DNA from: Streptomyces platensis
GTDB taxonomy: Bacteria; Actinomycetota; Actinomycetes; Streptomycetales; Streptomycetaceae
Assembly: GCF_008704855.1 (NCBI RefSeq)
Contig: NZ_CP023691.1
Location: 4,712,001 to 4,776,000, forward strand
DNA: 64,000 bases
Direction of reading: 5' to 3'
Shown: one piece after another, positions 16,273 through 23,802 of the stretch
How positions within the stretch are numbered: position 1 is the first letter of the stretch
Layout: each line of letters opens with the position of its first letter
The notes under the pieces: model-generated
The model's input: only the letters and a program-made list of their open reading frames with translations
Told to the model about the DNA's origin: nothing
Database searches by the model: none
Made by a program: the position numbers and the translations under genes

Positions 16273-17372
16273 GCGAGCCGCGAAAGGGCCGCCGGTGGGG
16301 GATCGCGGTGGCGGCCGCGCTCACCGCGACCGCCGTCACCGCCGGTGTCATGATCGCCACCAATACGGGCAAGGACACCGCGGCCGCCGCCCGGAAGGCG
16401 AAGGCACCGGCCGGCACCACCGAGATCACCCGGACCGACCTCGTCCAGAGCAAGACCGTCGACGGACAGCTGGACTACGCACAGCGCCGGGCGGTGAAGT
16501 CCCCCGTGGAGGGCACCATCACCAAGGCCGCCGACGTGGGCAGGACCGTCGCGCTCGGGCAGCGGCTGTACGAGCGCGACGCCCGCCCGGTGGTGCTCCT
16601 CTACGGCTCGACCCCGATGTTCCGCACGATGAAGACCGGCGACCGCGGCCCGGACGTCCTCCAGCTGGAGCGCAACCTCCGCGATCTGGGCTTCGGTTCC
16701 GGCCTGTATGTGGACATCCGCTTCGACGCGGCGACCAAGGCGGCCGTCAAGGCGTGGCAGAAGTCCCTCGGCGTGATCGAGGCCAACGGTGAGGTCGGCA
16801 AGGGGGACGTCGTCTTCCAGCGCGGCCCCGTGCGGGTGGTCTCCGCCGACGCCGCCCTCGCCGACGGGATCGGTCCGGACAAGACGGTCCTGAAGGTCGC
16901 CTCCACCAAGCCCGTCGTGCGGGCCTCGCTCGACGAGGCCGACCGTGCGCTGGCGGCCAAGGACACCAAGGTGGAGATCTCCCTGCCCAGCGGCGGCACC
17001 CGGCGCGGCAAGGTCAGCGGGACCGTGGTGCCCGAGAGCGCCGGGGACGCCGAGGGGGGTGCCGTCGGCGGCTCGTCCAAGGACAGTGGCGTCGAGGTCG
17101 AGATCACCCTCGACGGCGGCGGCGAGCTCAAGGAGAAGGACCGGCAGGGCACGCTCAGCGTGAAGTTCGTCAGCGAGAGCCGTAAGGACGTGCTGACGGT
17201 TCCGGTGGAGGCGCTCGTCGCGCTGCGCGAGGGCGGCTACGGGCTGGACCTCGTCGACGGCGGCAAGAAGCGCACGGTGCAGGTCGAGGCGGGGCTGTCG
17301 GCCGACGGCCGGATCGAGGTCAGCGGTTCCGGTCTGCGCGAGGGCATGAAGGTCGGGACGGCCGAGCAATGA
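16269..17372 (+). CDS. Efflux periplasmic-type adaptor with peptidoglycan-binding domain
   Basis: The GTG at 16269 overlaps the previous stop (GTGA). One N-terminal transmembrane helix is followed by a barrel/lipoyl-like half (RRAVKSPVEGTITKAADVG). A PG_binding_1 domain (GDRGPDVLQLERNLRDLGFG...FDAATKAAVKAWQ) is inserted, and the second adaptor half ends GLREGMKVG. This HlyD/MacA-like architecture with a peptidoglycan-binding insert is known from Gram-positive MacB-type exporters. It would link the permease to the cell wall. Its stop overlaps the ATPase start. Confidence 0.88.
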   Translation: MSEPRKGRRWGIAVAAALTATAVTAGVMIATNTGKDTAAAARKAKAPAGTTEITRTDLVQSKTVDGQLDYAQRRAVKSPVEGTITKAADVGRTVALGQRLYERDARPVVLLYGSTPMFRTMKTGDRGPDVLQLERNLRDLGFGSGLYVDIRFDAATKAAVKAWQKSLGVIEANGEVGKGDVVFQRGPVRVVSADAALADGIGPDKTVLKVASTKPVVRASLDEADRALAAKDTKVEISLPSGGTRRGKVSGTVVPESAGDAEGGAVGGSSKDSGVEVEITLDGGGELKEKDRQGTLSVKFVSESRKDVLTVPVEALVALREGGYGLDLVDGGKKRTVQVEAGLSADGRIEVSGSGLREGMKVGTAEQ

Positions 17373-18097
17373 CCCCAGCCGTGATCGAACTGCGCGCGGC
17401 CACCAAGACGTACCCGGGCGGGGTGCACGCCCTGCGGGGCGTGGACCTCCGGGTGGAGCGCGGCGAACTGACCGCCATCGTCGGCCCGTCCGGCTCCGGC
17501 AAATCCACTCTGCTCAACCTCCTCGGCACCCTCGACCGGGCCACCTCGGGCGAGGTCCGGGTGGCCGGGTACGACGTCAGCCGGCTGTCCGACGCCCAGC
17601 TCTCCGCGCTGCGCGCCCGGCACATCGGCTTCGTCTTCCAGCACTTCCACCTCGCCCCCGGCCGCAGCGCCCAGGACAACGTCGCCGACGGGCTGCTGTA
17701 CGGCGGCACGGGCCTGCGCGAGCGCCGGTCCCGGGCCCGTACGGCCCTGGAAGAGGTGGGGCTCGGGCACCGCATCGGCCACCTCGCCCATCAGCTCTCG
17801 GGCGGTGAGAAGCAGCGGGTGGCGATCGCCCGCGCGCTGGTCGGCGAACCCGATCTGCTGCTCGCGGACGAACCGACCGGTGCGCTGGACACCGTCTCCG
17901 GCGCGCTGGTCATGAACCTCATCCGCGATCTGCACGCGGCCGGCCGGACGGTCTGCGTGATCACCCACGACCACGACATCGCCGACTCGCTGCCCCGCCG
18001 TATCCGCTTCCGCGACGGCGAGATCGTCGACGACTCCGGTGCCGTCCCGGCCGCACCCGGCTCCCCGTTGGAGCCCACCGAGGAGGTGACCCGATGA
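17369..18097 (+). CDS. MacB/LolD-type ABC transporter ATPase
   Basis: Walker A is GPSGSGKST, the Q-loop VFQHFHL, the signature LSGGEKQR, Walker B LLLADEP and the H-loop THD. At 242 residues it is a full stand-alone ATPase. ATGA overlaps join it to both the adaptor and the permease, so it is the energy subunit of this exporter. Confidence 0.93.
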   Translation: MTPAVIELRAATKTYPGGVHALRGVDLRVERGELTAIVGPSGSGKSTLLNLLGTLDRATSGEVRVAGYDVSRLSDAQLSALRARHIGFVFQHFHLAPGRSAQDNVADGLLYGGTGLRERRSRARTALEEVGLGHRIGHLAHQLSGGEKQRVAIARALVGEPDLLLADEPTGALDTVSGALVMNLIRDLHAAGRTVCVITHDHDIADSLPRRIRFRDGEIVDDSGAVPAAPGSPLEPTEEVTR

Positions 18098-19290
18098 GCG
18101 GCCCCGCACTCCGCGCGGCCCGGCTCTCCCCGGCCGACGTGCTGCGGGTCGGCGCCGAGGGCCTGCGCAGCCGCCGTGCCCGGGTCGTGCTGTCCGCCCT
18201 GGGCATCGCGATCGGTATCGCCACGATGGTCGCGGTCATCGGGCTGTCCACGTCCAGCCGCGCCGATCTGCTCGACCGGCTGGACCGGCTCGGCACCAAC
18301 CTGCTCACCGCCGAGGCGGGCCGGGACGCGATGGGCGACGAGATCAAATTCCCCAAGAGCGCGGTGGCGATGGTCGAACGGATCGGCCCGGTCGAGCACG
18401 CCACCGCCACCGGCGCGGTCGACGCCCGGGTGCGGCGCAGCGATGCCGTCCCGGAGGAGCTGGCGTCCGGTGTCACCGTCCAGGCCGCCCGCCCCGATCT
18501 GCTGGACGCCCTCAACGCCCGGGTGGATCAGGGGAACTGGCTGAACCGCGCCAGTGAACGGCTGCCCACGGTCGTGCTGGGCTCGGTGGCCGCCGACCGC
18601 CTCGGGATCACCGAACCCGGCGCCAAGATCCTGCTGAACGACCGCTGGTACGTCGTCACCGGCATCCTCGCCCCCATCGAGCTGGTGCCGACCCTGGACC
18701 GGATTGCCCTGGTCGGATACCCCTCCGCCGAGCGCTACTTGGGCTTCGACGGCCATCCGACCACGGTCTTCGAGCGGTCCACGGACGCCTCGGTCGAGGC
18801 GGTCCAGGGGGTCCTGGCCCGCACCGTCGCTCCGGGCAACGAGAGCGGGGTGAAGGTCTCCCGGCCCTCCGACGCCCTCGCGGCCAAGGCCGCCACCAAC
18901 GAGGGGCTGACGTCACTGATGCTCGGCCTGGGCGCGGTGGCGCTGCTCGTCGGCGGGGTGGGCGTGGCCAACACCATGGTGATCTCGGTGCTGGAACGCC
19001 GTCAGGAGATCGGGCTGCGCCGTGCCCTGGGCGCGACGCGCGGCTCGATCCGGATCCAATTCCTCACCGAGTCGCTGCTGTTGTCGGCGCTCGGCGGGCT
19101 GGCGGGCGCGGCCCTCGGCGCCGCCGCCACCTTCGCCTTCGCCCGTGCGCAGGGGTGGACCACCGTCGTACCGCCCTGGTCCCTGGCCGGCGGTCTGGGC
19201 GCCACGCTCGTGATCGGGGTGATCGCCGGTCTCTATCCGGCCGTACGGGCCTCCCGGCTGCATCCGACGGTGGCGCTCAGCGCGACCTGA
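18094..19290 (+). CDS. MacB-type ABC transporter permease
   Basis: The protein has 398 residues. TM1 lies at about 30-50 (VVLSALGIAIGIATMVAVIG). A MacB periplasmic core domain spans about 55-260. Three C-terminal helices carry the FtsX motif VLERRQEIGLRRALGATRGSI. With the ATPase and adaptor it forms a tripartite-like exporter for a Gram-positive cell. Likely cargo is an antibiotic, peptide or lipid, but nothing in the sequence identifies it. It is the last gene of the operon that diverges from the AfsQ1-like system. Confidence 0.91.
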   Translation: MSGPALRAARLSPADVLRVGAEGLRSRRARVVLSALGIAIGIATMVAVIGLSTSSRADLLDRLDRLGTNLLTAEAGRDAMGDEIKFPKSAVAMVERIGPVEHATATGAVDARVRRSDAVPEELASGVTVQAARPDLLDALNARVDQGNWLNRASERLPTVVLGSVAADRLGITEPGAKILLNDRWYVVTGILAPIELVPTLDRIALVGYPSAERYLGFDGHPTTVFERSTDASVEAVQGVLARTVAPGNESGVKVSRPSDALAAKAATNEGLTSLMLGLGAVALLVGGVGVANTMVISVLERRQEIGLRRALGATRGSIRIQFLTESLLLSALGGLAGAALGAAATFAFARAQGWTTVVPPWSLAGGLGATLVIGVIAGLYPAVRASRLHPTVALSAT

Positions 19291-19470
19291 ACCGACGGCG
19301 ACGGTGCCGGTTCAGTGGCGCCCGGGCGGGCTTGGTGGGGCCGCCGCTAAGGGCGCCCGGACCGGCCTGTCGCGCTCTCCTCCCACGGTATCCGGAGAGT
19401 GACGATTCAGCACGCTTTGCCGTGATTGCTAAAAATCTTGGCTTATGTCTGAATTTTCACGCAAATCGCC

Positions 19471-19499
19471 TTGTTGGAGACAGGTGAGCGTCGTAGCTT
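19471..19499 (+). promoter_or_regulatory. Vegetative-type promoter for the 44-residue peptide gene
   Basis: A -35 box TTGTTG (19471-19476) and a -10 box TAGCTT (19494-19499) are 17 bp apart, inside an unusually AT-rich stretch (about 19395-19560). The predicted transcript start is near 19506. No other gene lies in 19291-19559. Confidence 0.6.
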
Positions 19500-19506
19500 G
19501 GGAGTT

Positions 19507-19529
19507 GTCGTAACCGGTAACGGTTCGAC
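19507..19529 (+). promoter_or_regulatory. Hairpin at the predicted 5' end of the peptide mRNA
   Basis: GTCG-T-AACCG, loop GTAA, CGGTTCGAC gives a 9-bp stem with one bulged T. It would start at or next to the predicted transcription start and sits 21 bp before the AGGAGG ribosome binding site. It could stabilise the mRNA or be an operator read as DNA. Confidence 0.5.
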
Positions 19530-19559
19530 CAACAGAGAACAAAATCCTAGGAGGCGAGA

Positions 19560-19694
19560 ATGAGCTTCCGGAATGTCTTCCCCAAAAGGCGTAGGCACGG
19601 CGACGACGACTACGACCACGACCACGACAACGGCCGCCGTCGGCGCCGCAGGAGGCGTGGACGCAGGTATCTGCGCAGGCGTCGTCACTACTGA
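19560..19694 (+). CDS. 44-residue Asp/His- and Arg-rich peptide of unknown function
   Basis: A near-perfect ribosome binding site (AGGAGG) precedes the ATG at 19560. The peptide has three zones: a short basic start (MSFRNVFPKRRRHG), an acidic metal-binding-like patch (DDDYDHDHD), and an Arg-rich tail with a run of eight arginines followed by GRRYL and more arginines, ending HY. No signal peptide is visible. It has its own promoter and hairpin. An ABC exporter gene begins 118 bp downstream. It could be a nucleic-acid- or metal-binding protein, or a ribosomally made peptide exported by the neighbour. I do not recognise the family. Confidence 0.75.
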   Translation: MSFRNVFPKRRRHGDDDYDHDHDNGRRRRRRRRGRRYLRRRRHY

Positions 19695-19812
19695 CTCAAA
19701 AACCTGAGTCCGAGGCAGGCTCGCGTACCGCGCGGGTCCGCCTCGTTGGTGTGCGGGGCCCCTCTCCGGTCCCGGCCAACCGCCCGAGCAGCGACGATTC
19801 GACGTAGCGACC

Positions 19813-21837
19813 ATGCACCTTCGCAGCTCACGCCGGCGCCAGGAGCGCCGTGCAGCGTCGCCCCAACCCGGCACGGAGCCACCGCCTGTGGGACAGGGGT
19901 CCTCCGTATCGAAGCAGGACGGTGACGCGTCCGCCCTCTCCGCGGCCGGACCGCGGGCAGCGGCGCGGCCGCCCCTGGAGTCCGGCGCGGACCGGGTCCT
20001 GGGGAGCGGGCTCGTGGCGGATGCCCCGATCCGCACCAGGCGGGTGGGGTTCAAGGAATCGGTACGGCGCTTCTGGCCGCTGACCCGGGGCGACCGGCGC
20101 TGGATCCTGCTGGTCTGTCTGAGCGCCATCCTGGCCGCGTTCACGGAGACCGTGGCCATCCTGGTCTTCGCCCAACTCACCGACAACGCTCTTCAGAAGG
20201 GCTCGGTCAGCGCTTTCTGGGCACCGGCCGGTCTGTGGCTGGGCGTGGCCGTCGCCGGCGGGGTGGTGGGGTATCTGGGCAACTCGCTCGCCGCCTGGAC
20301 GGCCGAGCGCTTCGTGATGCGGCTGCGGGCCCGCGTCTTCGCCCACCTCCAGAAGCTGCCGCCGCACTTCTTCCAGCGCAACCGCCGCGGTGACCTGGTC
20401 GAGCGGATGACCGGCGATGTGGACGCCATCGAGCAGCTGGTGGTCAGCGGGCTGGTCCAGGCGGCCACCGCCGGGTTCGGCGTCATCTTCTACGCCGGTG
20501 CCGCGTTCTGGCTGCGCTGGGACATGGCCCTGGTCACCTTCGCCCTGGCCCCGCTCTTCTGGATCGCCACCCGCCGTTTCACCGGCCGGGTCAAGGAGGT
20601 CTCCCGCCGGGAGCGCGCGGCCGACGGCGCCATCACCTCGGTGGTCGAGGAAGGGCTGGTCAACGTCGTCCTGACGCAGGCCTACAACCGGCAGCGCGAC
20701 GAACAGGAACGGCTCGGCCGCGAGGCCCGCCGCTGGCTGCGGGCGTCGGTGACCAGCGCCCGCCTCAACGAGCTGTACGAGCAGATCGTCGAGGTCCTCG
20801 AGACACTCTGCGTCCTGGCCATCATCGGCCTCGGCGCGTGGGAGATCTCCGCGGGGCGGATGACGCTCGGCGAGCTGCTGGCCTTCGCGGCCTTCGTCGG
20901 CTACCTCTACCCGCCGATCCGCGACCTCGGCCAGCTGGGGCTGACGGTCACCGAGGCGACCGCCGGGTCCGAGCGGCTGCTGGAGATCCTCGACTCCCGC
21001 CCCGCCGTCACCGACCCGGACCCCGCCACCGTCCTCCCGGCACCGAGCCGCGCGGTCGGCGCGGTGGAAGCCTGCCAGGTGCACTTCCACTACCCCGGCA
21101 GCGAGACCGAGGTCCTCCAGGACTTCTCGTTCAGCGCGGTCCCCGGGGAACTGGTGGTGATCACCGGGCCCAGCGGCGCCGGCAAATCGACGCTCGCCGC
21201 CCTGCTGCTGCGGTTCTACGACCCGGATGCCGGCAGCATCCGGCTCGACGGCATCCCCGTGAACCGGATGCCGCTCGACCGCCTGCGCCGCAACATCACT
21301 TTGCTGCCCCAGGAGACCCTCGTCCTGCACGACACCGTGGAGGAGAACATCGCCTGCGGGCGGGACGACGTGACCCACGGCGATGTTGTCCGCGCCGCCC
21401 GCGCCGCCGACGCCGAGGTGTTCATCGCCGCCCTCCCCGACGGCTACCGGACCGTCATCGCGCCCGGCACCTCACGGCTCTCCGGCGGCCAGCTCCAGCG
21501 CGTCGCCATCGCACGGGCCATGCTCCGCGACGCCCCCGTACTCGTCCTCGACGAGCCCACCACCGGCCTGGACACCCTCGCCACCCAGCGCATCCTCGGG
21601 CCCCTGCGGCGCCTCGCCGAGGGCCGCACCACCATCGTGATCACACACGACCTGGACCTCGCCACGGACGCCGACCGCATCCTGGTCCTGGACGAGGGAC
21701 GCCTGGTGGAGTCGGGCACCCACGCCCAACTCCTCGTCGGCCACGGCCTCTACGCCACCCTCTTCCACGCCCACCCCCCGCCCCGCAACGGCTCCCCCCA
21801 CCCCCTCGCCCACCCGTCAAGCAGTCACTGGCGGTAA
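19813..21837 (+). CDS. ABC exporter with fused membrane and ATPase domains (MsbA/LmrA type)
   Basis: A low-complexity N-terminus of about 75 residues precedes an ABC transmembrane domain of six helices (about 95-370), including the coupling-loop motif FFQRNRRGDLVERMTGDVDAI. The ATPase domain has Walker A GPSGAGKST, signature LSGGQLQR, Walker B VLVLDEP and H-loop THD. The ATG at 19813 has a poor ribosome binding site, so the true start could be later in the low-complexity region. No peptidase C39 domain is present. It works as a dimer exporting lipids, drugs or peptides. The preceding small peptide gene makes peptide export worth testing. Confidence 0.88.
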   Translation: MHLRSSRRRQERRAASPQPGTEPPPVGQGSSVSKQDGDASALSAAGPRAAARPPLESGADRVLGSGLVADAPIRTRRVGFKESVRRFWPLTRGDRRWILLVCLSAILAAFTETVAILVFAQLTDNALQKGSVSAFWAPAGLWLGVAVAGGVVGYLGNSLAAWTAERFVMRLRARVFAHLQKLPPHFFQRNRRGDLVERMTGDVDAIEQLVVSGLVQAATAGFGVIFYAGAAFWLRWDMALVTFALAPLFWIATRRFTGRVKEVSRRERAADGAITSVVEEGLVNVVLTQAYNRQRDEQERLGREARRWLRASVTSARLNELYEQIVEVLETLCVLAIIGLGAWEISAGRMTLGELLAFAAFVGYLYPPIRDLGQLGLTVTEATAGSERLLEILDSRPAVTDPDPATVLPAPSRAVGAVEACQVHFHYPGSETEVLQDFSFSAVPGELVVITGPSGAGKSTLAALLLRFYDPDAGSIRLDGIPVNRMPLDRLRRNITLLPQETLVLHDTVEENIACGRDDVTHGDVVRAARAADAEVFIAALPDGYRTVIAPGTSRLSGGQLQRVAIARAMLRDAPVLVLDEPTTGLDTLATQRILGPLRRLAEGRTTIVITHDLDLATDADRILVLDEGRLVESGTHAQLLVGHGLYATLFHAHPPPRNGSPHPLAHPSSSHWR

Positions 21838-22104
21838 CCAGAAGCGCCGCCGCGCCCAGTCCGCCGGGGCCCCGCTCCCACCCCGCGCTCCAGACCGGAC
21901 AAGCGCCCACACGGCCCCGCGCCCGCCCCACAGCGCCCACCCACCCGGCACGGCCCACACGGCCCGACGAGGGAACTCCCCGCCCAGACCGGAACCTGAC
22001 GCGCCACCGTGCGTTGACTCTCCGTATACGGGCGACGCGCCGCGCGCCGGCAGCGCGAGGCCCGCGTCCCAGGACGAAGCCGGCCCGGTGAACCAGGAGC
22101 GCGC

Positions 22105-23763
22105 GTGAGCAAGGCAGCCGTAGCGGGGAGCGAGAGCGCGGGCGGTGGCCGTCATCTGCGCCGGGCGGTCGGATTCTGGGGGCTGATGTTCCTCTCCCTG
22201 GGGTCGATCATCGGCTCGGGCTGGCTGCTGGGCGCGCTCACCACCGCCGTCATCGCCGGCCCGGCCTCGCTGATCTCCTGGGTGCTCGCCGCCGCGATGC
22301 TCGCCGTGCTCGCACTGGCCCACGCGGAGCTGGGCGCCACCTACCCGATCGCGGGCGGCACCGCCCGGTTCCCGTTCTTCGCCTTCGGCCCGCTGACCGG
22401 CTTCACCGCTGGCTGGATGTCCTGGCTGCGGTCGGTACTGATCTCCCCCATCGAGGTCGAGGCCACGCTCTCCTACCTGGACCGCATCGGCTGGATCCAC
22501 GACCGGGTGCAGATGCTGCACCCCAACGGCACCCTCACCACCCCGGGCCTGCTGATCGGCACCGTCTTCATGATGCTCTTCACGGTGATCAACGTCCTCG
22601 GGGTCCGGCTGATGGCCGGGATCAACTCGGTCACCGCCGTGTTCAAGACGGCCGTACCCCTGCTGACCGTCATCGTCCTGATGACGCTGTCCTTCCACGC
22701 CTCGAACTTCACCGCCGGCGGCGGCTTCGCCCCCCACGGGGCACACGGTGTCTTCGCGGCCCTGCCCGCCGGAGTGGTGTTCGCCCTGCTGGGCTTCGAG
22801 CAGGCCATCCAGCTGGCCGGTGAGGCCCGCAATCCACAGCGCGACATCTCCCGCGCGGTGGTCGTGGCCATGGCCGTCGGCACCGCGCTCTACCTCCTCC
22901 TCCAGATCGCCTTCATCGCCGCCCTGGCCCCCGACGCCCTGTCCCGCGGCTGGGACAACCCCGTAGGGGCCGGCAACTTCGGCCCCTACGCCACCCTCGC
23001 CACCACCGTCGGCGCCGGCTGGCTGGCGACCATCCTCTACGTCGACGCCGTCATCTCCCCGGCAGGCACCGGCCTCGTCTACATGGCGGGCGCCGCGCGC
23101 CTCTCCTACGCCATGGGACGCGAGCGGGTGCTGCCGCAGCCCCTCACCCAGGTCGGCCGCAGCCGGGTCCCCGTCATCTCGACCCTGCTCGCCTTCGTGG
23201 TCGGCGAACTCGCCTTCCTGCCGTTCCCCAGCTGGCAGGCCCTGGTGGGCCTGGTCACCTCGGCAGCGGCGATCATGTACGCGTTCGCACCGGTGTCACT
23301 GCACGCCCTCCGCCTCCAGGACGGCGGCCGCAACCGCCCCTACCGGCTCCCCGCCGGACCGGTCATGGCCCCGCTCGGCTTCGTCTTCGCCAACCTGATC
23401 TTCTACTGGTCCGGCTACGAGGCCGACTGGAAACTCGGCATCGCCGCCCTGCTCGGCTTCGTCTTCCTCGCCCTCACCCGCCGCGGCATCCCGTCAGCCG
23501 AACGCAGCGGCCTGCGCGCCCGCTCCGCCCTGTGGGTCTGGCCCTGGCTGGCCGGCATGATCCTCATCGGCCGCCTCGGTCGCTACGGCGGCACCGAAAC
23601 GCTCCCCGACTGGTGGGACCTGGCCATCGTGATCGTCTTCAGCCTGGCCATCCACTACACCGCAGTACACCTCGCCATGCCCCCCGAGGCCGTGAACGCA
23701 GCCGTACAGCACGAGGAAGAGGGCGAGTCGGTACCGGAGTCGCAGGGGGGCTCCGGGCGGTGA
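22105..23763 (+). CDS. APC-superfamily amino acid permease
   Basis: The GTG start is preceded by AGGAGC. About 12-14 hydrophobic helices run through 552 residues. The first, GFWGLMFLSLGSIIGSGWLL, carries the G-S/A-G substrate-binding break typical of amino acid-polyamine-organocation carriers. A second hallmark is the broken helix around VVFALLGFEQAIQLAGEARN, which matches the family's FEQ..E signature. It should import an amino acid or a related cation. Specificity is not readable. The acidic C-terminal tail (QHEEEGE) is unusual. Confidence 0.87.
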   Translation: MSKAAVAGSESAGGGRHLRRAVGFWGLMFLSLGSIIGSGWLLGALTTAVIAGPASLISWVLAAAMLAVLALAHAELGATYPIAGGTARFPFFAFGPLTGFTAGWMSWLRSVLISPIEVEATLSYLDRIGWIHDRVQMLHPNGTLTTPGLLIGTVFMMLFTVINVLGVRLMAGINSVTAVFKTAVPLLTVIVLMTLSFHASNFTAGGGFAPHGAHGVFAALPAGVVFALLGFEQAIQLAGEARNPQRDISRAVVVAMAVGTALYLLLQIAFIAALAPDALSRGWDNPVGAGNFGPYATLATTVGAGWLATILYVDAVISPAGTGLVYMAGAARLSYAMGRERVLPQPLTQVGRSRVPVISTLLAFVVGELAFLPFPSWQALVGLVTSAAAIMYAFAPVSLHALRLQDGGRNRPYRLPAGPVMAPLGFVFANLIFYWSGYEADWKLGIAALLGFVFLALTRRGIPSAERSGLRARSALWVWPWLAGMILIGRLGRYGGTETLPDWWDLAIVIVFSLAIHYTAVHLAMPPEAVNAAVQHEEEGESVPESQGGSGR

Positions 23764-23802
23764 GGGCGTAGGGGGTGGCGGCCGGGGAACCCGTGACGGA
23801 GG

